Source: Microbacterium sp. (GTDB lineage: Bacteria > Actinomycetota > Actinomycetes > Actinomycetales > Microbacteriaceae). Taken from it: a DNA stretch of 64,000 nt. Made by a program: the position numbers and the translations under genes. The stretch covers positions 310,001-374,000 of the forward strand of contig JAFKIL010000001.1 of assembly GCA_017306415.1 (NCBI GenBank), written 5' to 3'. Below the pieces are notes generated by a model, which was not told where the DNA came from, did no database searches, and saw only the letters and a list, made by a program, of their open reading frames with translations. This document shows positions 45,216 through 55,866 of this stretch, one piece after another (within the stretch, counting starts at the first letter, position 1; each line of letters opens with the position of its first letter).

Positions 45216-47360
45216 ATGACGAACTACGACGAGATCGACTTCACCCCCATCCTCGCGCTGACCGAGGGCGAGGTCGTCACGCATGCGCCCGTACGCGACG
45301 TGCGGCTCCCCTCCGGCAAGGTGCTGGCGCTCATCACGCTCGACAACGGCCGCGACCACACGCGCCCCAACACGCTCGGGCCCGCGACGATGACCGAGCT
45401 GGGCGAGACCCTGGCCGGCCTTCGCACGCGTGCGGCCGCCGGAGAGATCCACGCGGTCGGCGTCACCGGCAAGCAGTACATCCTCGCCGCCGGCGCCGAT
45501 CTCAGCGACATCTCCCGCGTCGGATCGGTCGAGAACGCCAAGCTGGTCGCTCAGCTCGGCCACAAGGTCCTCGGCTCGCTCTCCGAGCTCGGTGTGCCCT
45601 CGTTCGCCTTCGTGAACGGCCTCGCGCTCGGGGGCGGTCTCGAGATCGCACTGAACTCGACCTACCGCACGGTGGACGCGTCCGCGGCCGCCATCGCCCT
45701 GCCCGAGGTCTTCCTCGGCATCATCCCCGGCTGGGGTGGCGCCTACCTCCTGCCGAACCTCATCGGCATCGAGAACGCCCTCGAGGTGGTGATCTCGAAC
45801 CCCCTGAAGCAGAACCGGATGCTGAAGCCGCAGCAGGCGTACGACTATGGCATCTTCGACGCGATCTTCCCTGCTGCGAACTATCTCGAGGACTCGCTCC
45901 GCTGGGCCGACGGCGTGCTCACGGGGACGACGAAGGTCGAACGGCGGAACGAGCCGGGCCGGATCGAGCGGACGATCAAGTGGCCTGCCGCGATCAAGGT
46001 CGCGAGAGGCATGCTCGAGAGCCGCATCGGGACCGTGCCGCGCTCTCCCTACGTGGCTCTCGATCTGCTCGAGAAGGCCAAGGGCGGAACGAAGGCGGAG
46101 GGCTTCGCCCGCGAGGACGATGCGCTCGCGGATCTCGTCACGGGCGACCAGTTCGCCGCGTCGATGTATGCGTTCGATCTCGTCCAGAGGCGGGCGAAGC
46201 GTCCGGTGGGCGCACCCGACAAGGCACTCGCCCGACCGGTGACGAAGGTCGGCATCATCGGTGCCGGCCTCATGGCGAGCCAGTTCGCGCTCCTGTTCGT
46301 TCGCAAGCTCCAGGTACCCGTGCTCATCACGGACCTGGATCAGGCCCGCGTGGACAAGGGACTCGCGTACATCCACGACGAGATCGGGAAGCTCGAGGCG
46401 AAGGGGCGTCTCGACGCCGACGGGGCGAATCGTCTCCGCGCCCTCGTTCATGGTACGACTGACAAGACGGAGTACGCGGACTGCGATTTCGTGATCGAGG
46501 CGGTGTTCGAGGAGGTCGGGGTCAAGCAGCAGGTCTTCGGCGAGATCGAGACGATCATCGCCGAGGACGCGATCCTCGCCACCAACACATCTTCCCTCTC
46601 GGTCGAGGAGATCGGCTCGAAGCTGGCGCACCCGGAACGACTCGTCGGCTTCCACTTCTTCAATCCCGTCGCGATCATGCCGCTCATAGAGATCGTGAAG
46701 ACCTCGCAGGCGACCGAGACCGCGCTCTCGACGGCGTTCGTCGTCGCGAAGGGACTCGGCAAGAACGCCGTGCTGACCGCCGACGCGCCGGGCTTCGTCG
46801 TGAACCGGCTCCTTGCGAAGGTCATGGGGGAAGCCGCGCGTGCCGTGTACGAGGGAACACCACTCCTCACCGTGGAGAAGGCTTTCGCTCCGCTCGGCCT
46901 GCCGATGACGCCGTTCCAGCTGATCGACCTCGTGGGGTGGAAGGTCGCGGCGCACGTGCAGGACACGATGGCCCACGCCTTCCCGGACCGGTTCTTCGCC
47001 TCGGAGAACTTCCACCGCCTCGCCGATCTGCCGCAGGTCGTCGATAAGGACAAGCGGGGGAAGGTCACCGGCTGGAGCAAGGACGCGGAGAAGGTCCTCA
47101 AGGGCGCGGTGGGCTCGACCGTCTCGTCCGAGGCGGAGATCCTGCAGCGCGTGCAGGACGGGCTGGCGCAAGAGATCCATCTGATGCTCGCCGAGGGCGT
47201 CGTCCCTGAAGTGGAGGACATCGACCTGTGCCTCATCCTCGGTGCAGGATGGCCTTTCATCGACGGTGGCGCATCCCCCTACCTCGACCGGGAGGGCGCG
47301 TCGGAGCGCACGTTCGGGGGCACGTTCCATCACCCGCTCATCAGGGGCATCGCCAGCTGA
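45216..47360 (+). CDS. Multifunctional enoyl-CoA hydratase / 3-hydroxyacyl-CoA dehydrogenase
   Basis: 714 aa, FadB/FadJ type. Crotonase domain at about 1-200 with the oxyanion segment QYILAAGADLSDISRV and GLALGGGLEIALNSTYRT, IALPEVFLGIIPGWGGAYLL (two catalytic Glu). NAD-binding domain from about 345 with KVGIIGAGLMASQFALLFV, DCDFVIEAVFEEVGVKQQ, TNTSSLSVEEIGSK, then LVGFHFFNPVAIMPLIEIV with the catalytic His and DAPGFVVNRLLAKV. Both activities look intact. With the thiolase it performs three steps of beta-oxidation. The C-terminal part ends in a second HAD-C domain. A strong hairpin follows. Confidence 0.95.
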   Translation: MTNYDEIDFTPILALTEGEVVTHAPVRDVRLPSGKVLALITLDNGRDHTRPNTLGPATMTELGETLAGLRTRAAAGEIHAVGVTGKQYILAAGADLSDISRVGSVENAKLVAQLGHKVLGSLSELGVPSFAFVNGLALGGGLEIALNSTYRTVDASAAAIALPEVFLGIIPGWGGAYLLPNLIGIENALEVVISNPLKQNRMLKPQQAYDYGIFDAIFPAANYLEDSLRWADGVLTGTTKVERRNEPGRIERTIKWPAAIKVARGMLESRIGTVPRSPYVALDLLEKAKGGTKAEGFAREDDALADLVTGDQFAASMYAFDLVQRRAKRPVGAPDKALARPVTKVGIIGAGLMASQFALLFVRKLQVPVLITDLDQARVDKGLAYIHDEIGKLEAKGRLDADGANRLRALVHGTTDKTEYADCDFVIEAVFEEVGVKQQVFGEIETIIAEDAILATNTSSLSVEEIGSKLAHPERLVGFHFFNPVAIMPLIEIVKTSQATETALSTAFVVAKGLGKNAVLTADAPGFVVNRLLAKVMGEAARAVYEGTPLLTVEKAFAPLGLPMTPFQLIDLVGWKVAAHVQDTMAHAFPDRFFASENFHRLADLPQVVDKDKRGKVTGWSKDAEKVLKGAVGSTVSSEAEILQRVQDGLAQEIHLMLAEGVVPEVEDIDLCLILGAGWPFIDGGASPYLDREGASERTFGGTFHHPLIRGIAS

Positions 47361-47364
47361 TCCG

Positions 47365-47414
47365 ACCCACACGAGCGGCCCCCACGGACATCCGTCGGGG
47401 CCGCTCGTGTGGGT
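47365..47414 (+). terminator. Long perfect hairpin after the beta-oxidation operon
   Basis: ACCCACACGAGCGGCCCC (47365-47382) pairs without mismatch with 47397-47414, an 18-bp stem. The loop itself holds ACGGA/TCCGT (47384-47388, 47391-47395). It begins 5 nt after the stop codon. No U-tract, as usual at this GC content. Confidence 0.8.
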
Positions 47415-47582
47415 GTCACCGAGGGACCGTCCTCGTCTGCAGATCGTCCTCGAGACGAACGCTCTCGGGCCGCAGGGTGAACAATGTCCCCGCCGACGCT
47501 GATCGGCCGGGGCCGCCCGCGGGTCGGGGGCATGCTGGGTGTGTCAGTGCGGCACACGACCAGCGGAGGCGCAGGAGTGGAG

Positions 47583-48281
47583 ATGTTCACGGGATTGCTC
47601 AGCGGCAGCATGCTCAGTGCGCTTCTGAAGGGAGGCGCCCTCCTCACCGCGGTCTTCGTGATCCCCATGCTCGTCAAGCTCTTCCTCGTGACGGTGGATG
47701 AGGGCTCCGCCGCGATCCGCACCCGCAACGGCCGGCCGATCATCCGCCGACCCCGCGGGGCCCCGCGCGATCACCAGGGTGATGTGGTCGTCCTCCGTCC
47801 GGGCACCCACGGAGCCGTCCCGATCTTCTACTGGTACCGCATGGTCGACGTGCGCACGCGTTCGACGGATCTGCCGCCGCGTCAGCTCACCGCCGCCTCC
47901 GGGCATCAGCATCTCGTTCATGCGTCGTTCGACTGGCGTCCGCTCACCACCGGCCACGACCTTCGGGTGATCGAACTGGATGTGGTGAACGTCAAGGAGC
48001 GCGCGGGGAACATCGTCGGCGCGGCCATGCGTGACATCGTGCACGAACTGCACGGCCCTGTCCTGCCGCCGAACGAATCCCTCTCCCCCGCCGTCGTCGC
48101 GGCATGCCGGGATCGGGTCAGGGAAAGCTGCGGCATCGAGCTGCTGAGCGTCGTCGTCACCGGAGATGCGCTGACGGACGGTTACCTGATGTCGGAGTCC
48201 CTCCGTGCCGCCGGCGGCACGGGAGCCGAGGAGTGGCTGCCGGTCGCTGCGGCGGCGAGCCGGTTCGTCTCGGCGCGCTAG
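47583..48281 (+). CDS. SPFH/band 7-domain membrane protein
   Basis: 232 aa. ATG 47583 follows AGGAG; GTG 47577, two codons upstream with GGAGG at 47565, is equally good. One membrane helix at about residues 15-35 (LLTAVFVIPMLVKLFLVTV) is followed by a band 7-like domain: DEGSAAIRTRNGRPIIRR, VVVLRPGTHGAVPIFYWYRM, VDVRTRSTDLPPRQ, and ESCGIELLSVVVTGDALTDG. SPFH proteins form membrane rings or scaffolds and often control proteases. Unlike flotillins it is short and lacks the long coiled coil. No NfeD or protease partner is adjacent. Confidence 0.75.
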   Translation: MFTGLLSGSMLSALLKGGALLTAVFVIPMLVKLFLVTVDEGSAAIRTRNGRPIIRRPRGAPRDHQGDVVVLRPGTHGAVPIFYWYRMVDVRTRSTDLPPRQLTAASGHQHLVHASFDWRPLTTGHDLRVIELDVVNVKERAGNIVGAAMRDIVHELHGPVLPPNESLSPAVVAACRDRVRESCGIELLSVVVTGDALTDGYLMSESLRAAGGTGAEEWLPVAAAASRFVSAR

Positions 48282-50242
48282 TCCTCGGCGCCGCCGGCCC
48301 GGGACGAGGCCCAGTCGCGAACCGCCGCGACCTCCGGGCCCGCGGGGCGGGCGACCGGGATGCGGGTGCCGAGAACCTGTGCGACGACGTCCTGGGCGAT
48401 CTTCGCGGCCGTCAGGCCGGCGTCTTCCAGGATCTGCTCGCGGCTCGCGTGGTCGATGAATTCGTCCGGGACGCCGAGCTCGTCGACCGCCGTGTCGACC
48501 CCGGACTCTCTCAGCACCTGCCGCACGCGTGTTCCGATGCCACCGACACGGATGCCGTCCTCGATCGTGATCACGAGGCGATGGGCCGCCGCCAGCTCGA
48601 CGAGCGAGGGCTGGACGGGCACGACCCACCGTGGGTCGATCACCGTCGCGCCGATTCCCTGCGCACGCAGGCGGTCGGCGACATCGACGGCGAGATGAGC
48701 CATCGGCCCGATCCCCACGATGAGGACGTCCTGGGCGTCATCGCGCGCCAGCACGTCGACGCCGTCCGTGAGGCGTTCGATCGCGGGGAGGGTCGGGCTG
48801 ACGGCGCCCTTCGGGAACCGCAGCACCGTTGGGGCGTCACCGACCGCGACGGCCTCGCGCAGCTCCTCGCGCAGACGCTCGGCGTCCCGCGGCACGGCGA
48901 TGCGGATGTTCGGCACGAGCTGGAGCATCGCCAGGTCCCAGATCCCGTGATGGCTGGGTCCGTCAGGGCCCGTGACTCCGGCACGATCGAGCACGAAGGT
49001 CACGCCCGCGCGGTGGAGTGCGACATCCATGAGTACCTGGTCGAACGCGCGGTTCATGAAGGTCGCGTAGATCGCCACGACGGGGTGGAGGCCTCCGAAC
49101 GCCAGTCCGGCGGCGGATGCCACCGCGTGCTGTTCGGCGATACCCACGTCGTGGACCCGATCCGGGAACCGCTGGGCGAACGGCAGGAGGCCGGTCGGTC
49201 GGAGCATCGCTGCGGTGATCGCGACGACGTCCTCCCGTTCCGCGCCGATCTCGGGGAGCTCGCCGGCGAAGACGTCGGTCCAGCCGATCGCGGCCGACGA
49301 GGAGATCGCCTCTCCGGTGAGGGGATCGATCTTCCCTACCGAGTGGAACTGATCGGCCTCGTCGAGGAGAGCGGGTTCGTAGCCGCGGCCCTTCTCGGTG
49401 ATCGCGTGGACGATGACGGGCGCGCCGTAAGACTTGGCCAGCTCGAGCGTCTCCAGCAGCGTGCCGATGTCATGCCCGTCGACCGGGCCGAGATACTTGA
49501 TGTCGAGGTTCGAGTAGAGCGCGGCATTGTTCGTGAAGCGCGAGAGGAACCCGTGCGTACCGCCGCGAACGCCGCGGTAGACCGCGCGGCCCGCCGGGCC
49601 GAGTCGCCGGAAGAGCGTGTCGGACGTACGGCGGAGGTTGCGGTAGGTCTCCGCCGTCCGCACCCGGTTCAGGTAGCGCGCCATCCCGCCGATGGTCGGC
49701 GCGTACGAACGACCGTTGTCGTTGACGACGATCACGAGATTGCGATCATTGTCGTCGGTGATGTTGTTGAGCGCCTCCCACGTCATGCCTCCGGTGAGCG
49801 CCCCGTCCCCGACGACGGCGACGACGTGGCGGTCCTTGCGGCCGGTGCGGGTGAATGCCCGGGAGACGCCGTCCGCCCAGCTCAGCGAGCTCGACGCATG
49901 GGAGGACTCGACGACGTCATGCGGACTCTCGGATCGCTGGGGATACCCGGCCAGCCCGTTGCGCGACCGGAGCTGCGAGAAGTCCTGGCGACCCGTGAGG
50001 AGTTTGTGCACATAGGACTGGTGCCCGGTGTCGAAGATGAACGGGTCGCGCGGCGAATCGAAGACGCGGTGCAGCGCTACGGTCAACTCGACGACGCCGA
50101 GGTTCGGTCCGAGGTGACCGCCCGTCCGCGCGACGTTCTCGATCAGGAACGCGCGGATCTCGGCGGCGAGCTGTTCGAGCTGATCGACGCTGAGCCCGTC
50201 GAGGTCTCTCGGCCCCGCGATGGAGGGAAGAAGGGGTTCCAC
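48278..50242 (-). CDS. dxs: 1-deoxy-D-xylulose-5-phosphate synthase
   Basis: 654 aa. First enzyme of the MEP isoprenoid pathway; condenses pyruvate and glyceraldehyde 3-phosphate with TPP. Hallmarks: TGGHLGPNLGVVELTVALH, VFDTGHQSYVHK-type FIFDTGHQSYVHKLLTGR, the TPP motif VGDGALTGGMTWEALNN, DGHDIGTLLETLELA, the catalytic Glu in HDVGIAEQHAVASAAGLAF, and DRAGVTGPDGPSHHGIWDL. Length is normal. Its stop overlaps the SPFH stop by 4 nt, tail to tail. Confidence 0.97.
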   Translation of the reverse strand: MEPLLPSIAGPRDLDGLSVDQLEQLAAEIRAFLIENVARTGGHLGPNLGVVELTVALHRVFDSPRDPFIFDTGHQSYVHKLLTGRQDFSQLRSRNGLAGYPQRSESPHDVVESSHASSSLSWADGVSRAFTRTGRKDRHVVAVVGDGALTGGMTWEALNNITDDNDRNLVIVVNDNGRSYAPTIGGMARYLNRVRTAETYRNLRRTSDTLFRRLGPAGRAVYRGVRGGTHGFLSRFTNNAALYSNLDIKYLGPVDGHDIGTLLETLELAKSYGAPVIVHAITEKGRGYEPALLDEADQFHSVGKIDPLTGEAISSSAAIGWTDVFAGELPEIGAEREDVVAITAAMLRPTGLLPFAQRFPDRVHDVGIAEQHAVASAAGLAFGGLHPVVAIYATFMNRAFDQVLMDVALHRAGVTFVLDRAGVTGPDGPSHHGIWDLAMLQLVPNIRIAVPRDAERLREELREAVAVGDAPTVLRFPKGAVSPTLPAIERLTDGVDVLARDDAQDVLIVGIGPMAHLAVDVADRLRAQGIGATVIDPRWVVPVQPSLVELAAAHRLVITIEDGIRVGGIGTRVRQVLRESGVDTAVDELGVPDEFIDHASREQILEDAGLTAAKIAQDVVAQVLGTRIPVARPAGPEVAAVRDWASSRAGGAED

Positions 50243-50303
50243 CCGGCCTCCCGTTCATCGATCTCGATTCGTCCCGGGCGGCATGCTCGGGCCGTCGTCA
50301 AGT

Positions 50304-51593
50304 CTATCCGCGCGCTCGGGGCGGGGGTTGAGCGATACCGGGGAACGGGCCGACGTAGCGTCCCACGGGCCGCAGCCGGAGCGGCGGCATCGCGTACTCG
50401 GCCATCGCATGACAGCACCAGCCGGACGCACGGCCGACCGCGAACACGATCTCGCCGCCGTCAGCGGCCATGCCGAAGGCCGCCGACATCGTGCCCAGGG
50501 CGAAGTCCACGGATGGTCGTGTGTTCGTGCGCGAGAAGACGAGCCGGGCGATCTCGTCGGCCGTCTCGACCACCGCCCGCGCGTCGGCCTCGTGCGCTGC
50601 CGCGCGTCGGACCGCATCCATGAGGGCGCCGGCGCGGGGGTCGCCGTCCGGATACAGGAACTGGCCGAAGCCGGGCACCCCCGTGGGTGAGCGGCGGGAC
50701 CACGCCGCGACCGCACGCTCGGCGCCATCGGATGCCGCCTCGACGATCATCACGTGCACGGGCGCGCTGACGGCGCCGTGCGCGGCCGAGTCGAGGGCGC
50801 CGAGCCCCGCTGCCACGACGGCGTAGAGGTGAGCGCGTGCGGACGCCGCGGCGCGTGCGGCCACCGTCGAGACGGCCATGTCGTGATCCACGAGCAGGAT
50901 GAGCGCCGTGTCGAGCGCGCGCACAGCGTCCGGCGTCGGCTCGGCCGCCGTCAGGCGCGGCCAGAGCCGTCGTGCGATGGGCTCGCCGGAGGGCGGGTCC
51001 TCGCCGACGAGCGGGAGTGCGTCCACGAGGCCGGCGATCAGACGCCGCGCGGTCGACGCGACGGCGTCGCCCAGATCGAACCGGAGGGGGTCGAGCGCGG
51101 CGAGGGTGGCCACGGCGACGAGGAGTCGGCTCGAGGCAGGTGCATCGTGCGGCAGCGCGGCCACGGTGGCCGCCGCGAGAGCGGCCGATCCGGGAGAGGA
51201 GAGCAAGGGGCGGGGATGATCGAGACGATCCTCGTCGCGGGTCAGCAGCCAGTCGACGACGGCGTCGTACGTGTGCGTTCCGGCCAGCTCACCGGACTCG
51301 CGACCGCGGAACCACAGGCTCCCGTCCTCGATCAGGCTGATGTCCGTGTCGATGACGCCGAGCGGTCGCCCGTCCGACCCGGCGGGTGGCGCCGGCCCCA
51401 CCGGCGGCGGCGTCGTTCGGCGGCGTGTGCGTGCGAAGCGCTCGACCTCCATCGCGTCGAAGCGCGAGCCGTGCGCGGTGCGACGGCGATCCAGGAGTCC
51501 GCGAGAGACATATGCGTAGACGGATTCGGTGCGGATGCCGAGACGCGCCGCGGCCTGCGCGGCGCTGAGGGTGGGCGCTGGGTCGTCGTGCAT
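50304..51593 (-). CDS. Helix-turn-helix/degenerate citrate synthase fusion, likely regulator
   Basis: 429 aa. Residues 8-57 form a MerR/excisionase-type helix-turn-helix (TLSAAQAAARLGIRTESVYA, YVSRGLLDRRRTAHGSRFDA), then a Pro-rich linker, then a citrate-synthase fold (from about 78). Of the three catalytic positions the first His is kept (His272 in AAHGAVSAP), the second is replaced by Gln (Gln311 in PGFGQFLYPDGDPRA, where enzymes have GFGH), the Asp is kept (Asp363 in SVDFALG). The conserved NASTFTAR stretch has become AVSTVAARA. I infer a metabolite-binding regulator rather than an enzyme. It is divergent from an apparently complete citrate synthase with a palindrome between. Such fusions are annotated in other Actinobacteria; I know of no study of their function. 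Confidence 0.82.
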   Translation of the reverse strand: MHDDPAPTLSAAQAAARLGIRTESVYAYVSRGLLDRRRTAHGSRFDAMEVERFARTRRRTTPPPVGPAPPAGSDGRPLGVIDTDISLIEDGSLWFRGRESGELAGTHTYDAVVDWLLTRDEDRLDHPRPLLSSPGSAALAAATVAALPHDAPASSRLLVAVATLAALDPLRFDLGDAVASTARRLIAGLVDALPLVGEDPPSGEPIARRLWPRLTAAEPTPDAVRALDTALILLVDHDMAVSTVAARAAASARAHLYAVVAAGLGALDSAAHGAVSAPVHVMIVEAASDGAERAVAAWSRRSPTGVPGFGQFLYPDGDPRAGALMDAVRRAAAHEADARAVVETADEIARLVFSRTNTRPSVDFALGTMSAAFGMAADGGEIVFAVGRASGWCCHAMAEYAMPPLRLRPVGRYVGPFPGIAQPPPRARG

Positions 51594-51604
51594 CTGACTC
51601 CCTC

Positions 51605-51626
51605 ACATTGATCGGATCAACATTGA
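51605..51626. promoter_or_regulatory. Operator candidate between the two citrate-synthase genes
   Basis: TTGATC (51608-51613), G, GATCAA (51615-51620) is a perfect 13-bp palindrome. It is flanked by the direct repeat ACATTGA at 51605-51611 and 51620-51626, 15 bp apart. A plus-strand promoter TTGATC-16 bp-TACAGC (51608-51635) would overlap it; the minus-strand gene starts only 12 nt away. Bound protein could thus control both genes. Symmetry is seen directly; the binder is inferred. Confidence 0.6.
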
Positions 51627-51679
51627 CGATACAGCTCGCCGCGCGCACCGTGGACTCACGCACGAGGAAGGACTCAGTC

Positions 51680-52831
51680 ATGCGCACTGTCGATCGCTCC
51701 GATTCCACTCTCATCGACGTCCCGCGAGGTCTCGCGAATGTCGTCGTCGCCGAGACCGCGATCGGGGACGTCCGTGGTCACGAGGGCTTCTACCACTATC
51801 GAGGAGTGCCCGCCCTGGACCTCGCGGACGGCGGCTCCTTCGAGACGGCGTGGCAGCTCGTCCTCACAGGCGCGACCACGGATGAGGCGTTCGCCGCGCG
51901 CGCCGCGCGCGCGCGGGCCCTTCCGAGCGCGCTCGACGCCGCGGTGGGCGAGATCGCGGTGCGCACGCGCTCCGCGGACCCGCTCGCCGGCCTGCAGGCG
52001 ATCCTGCCCCTCATCGGGGCGGCGGACGGCATCCGGCCGCTCTACGACCGCGACGACGACGCGGCGATCGACGATGCCGTGCGACTCGGCGCGTCCGTCC
52101 CGACGGCCGTCGCCGCGCTGTTCCGGGCGGCGCGGCGAGAGACTCCGATCGCGCCCGACCCCACGCTCGGCCACGTCGAGGACTACCTTCGGATGCTCAC
52201 GGGACGACGTCCTCATGAGCGCCACGTCGCCGCGCTGAGCGCGTACATGACGGCCGCGATCGAGCATGGCTTCAACGCATCGACGTTCACGACACGCGTC
52301 ATCGCCTCGACGGGCGCCGACCTGTTCTCGTGCGCGGTGGGCGGCCTCGCGGCCCTCGGTGGCCCCCTCCACGGCGGCGCACCCATCCGCGCGCTCGAGG
52401 CCCTGGAGGAGATCGGTGAGCCGGCGGCGGCGGACTCGTGGGTGCGCGCCGCGATCGACTCGGGTCGACGCATCATGGGGTTCGGCCACGCGGTGTACCG
52501 GACCGAGGACCCGCGTGCCCGCCTACTCCGGCGCATCGCCGTCGAGCTGCGGCGGGACGGTCTCGCCGGCCCGCGCGTGGACCTCGCCATCGCGGTGGAG
52601 CGCTCCGTCCTCGCTGCCCTCGCCGAGCTCAAGCCCGGACGCGAGCTGCACACGAACGTCGAGTTCTATGCGGCCGTCGTGATGGAGGCGTGCGGCGTCC
52701 CGCGGGAGCTGTTCGGTGCGACGTTCGCAGCCGCCCGCGTCGTGGGGTGGTCCGCGCACGCGTTGGAGCAGAGCCGGGATCCGAAGATCATCCGCCCCGC
52801 CGCCCGCTACACGGGCACCGCATCCCGCTGA
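51680..52831 (+). CDS. Citrate/methylcitrate synthase family enzyme
   Basis: 383 aa from ATG 51680, after an AGGAAGGA ribosome site. Type II citrate synthase fold: GFYHYRGVPALDLADGGSFE, the NASTFTTRVIASTGADLFSC stretch, first His in LGGPLHGGAPIRALEALEE (His231), second His in IMGFGHAVYRTEDPRARLL (His270). The third catalytic residue is Glu328 (TNVEFYAA) where most enzymes have Asp; I recall Glu at this place in actinobacterial CitA-type relatives, so it is probably functional. It may make citrate or 2-methylcitrate; no prpB/prpD lies near. Convergent with aconitase, across a 20-bp stem. Confidence 0.88.
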   Translation: MRTVDRSDSTLIDVPRGLANVVVAETAIGDVRGHEGFYHYRGVPALDLADGGSFETAWQLVLTGATTDEAFAARAARARALPSALDAAVGEIAVRTRSADPLAGLQAILPLIGAADGIRPLYDRDDDAAIDDAVRLGASVPTAVAALFRAARRETPIAPDPTLGHVEDYLRMLTGRRPHERHVAALSAYMTAAIEHGFNASTFTTRVIASTGADLFSCAVGGLAALGGPLHGGAPIRALEALEEIGEPAAADSWVRAAIDSGRRIMGFGHAVYRTEDPRARLLRRIAVELRRDGLAGPRVDLAIAVERSVLAALAELKPGRELHTNVEFYAAVVMEACGVPRELFGATFAAARVVGWSAHALEQSRDPKIIRPAARYTGTASR

Positions 52832-52853
52832 GTCGGCGGTGCACCGCGCGAGG

Positions 52854-52897
52854 ACGACGTGGGGCCCGGCATCGCGTGATGCCGGGCCCCACGTCGT
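52854..52897. terminator. Bidirectional terminator between citrate synthase and acnA
   Basis: A perfect 20-bp stem: arm one 52854-52873, arm two 52878-52897, loop GCGT. It sits between two convergent genes, 23 nt after one stop and 3 nt from the other. No U-tract. Confidence 0.85.
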
Positions 52898-52900
52898 GGT

Positions 52901-55729
<2,829 letters not shown>

Positions 55730-55809
55730 GTGGCGTCTCCTTCGTCGGCGGCGGGTCGCGGCGGCGGCCCTGAGCCTCCATCATTCCCCGCGGATGCGTC
55801 ACCGGCTAG

Positions 55810-55828
55810 TGAGGTTCACCTAACCGCT
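55810..55828 (+). promoter_or_regulatory. DtxR/IdeR-like iron box upstream of acnA
   Basis: TGAGGTTCACCTAACCGCT agrees with the DtxR/IdeR consensus TTAGGTTAGCCTAACCTAA at 13 of 19 positions, and at 12 of 14 in the core AGGTTNNCCTAACC-type block. It is 81-99 nt before the acnA start codon. If the -10 TAAATT (minus strand, 55844-55839) is used, the box falls just downstream of the start of transcription, a repressing position. Binding is inferred. Confidence 0.5.
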
Positions 55829-55839
55829 CGGCGGAGAGA

Positions 55840-55863
55840 ATTTATCTCGATATCGAGATAAAT
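55840..55863. promoter_or_regulatory. 24-bp perfect palindrome in the acnA promoter region
   Basis: ATTTATCTCGAT (55840-55851) is followed directly by its exact inverse ATCGAGATAAAT (55852-55863). It is AT-rich against a GC-rich background and lies between the DUF3159 stop and acnA. Length and symmetry suit a MarR-type dimer. In Streptomyces coelicolor the MarR protein TamR acts on the aconitase gene; whether this is the same site type cannot be told here. Confidence 0.75.
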
Positions 55864-55866
55864 GTA

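Noticed and set aside
43860..47372. A 1170-codon open frame antisense to the beta-oxidation genes
   Set aside because: Its product is Arg/Glu/Asp/His-rich without any family motif, and it lies exactly opposite well-supported genes. High GC makes such antisense frames common.
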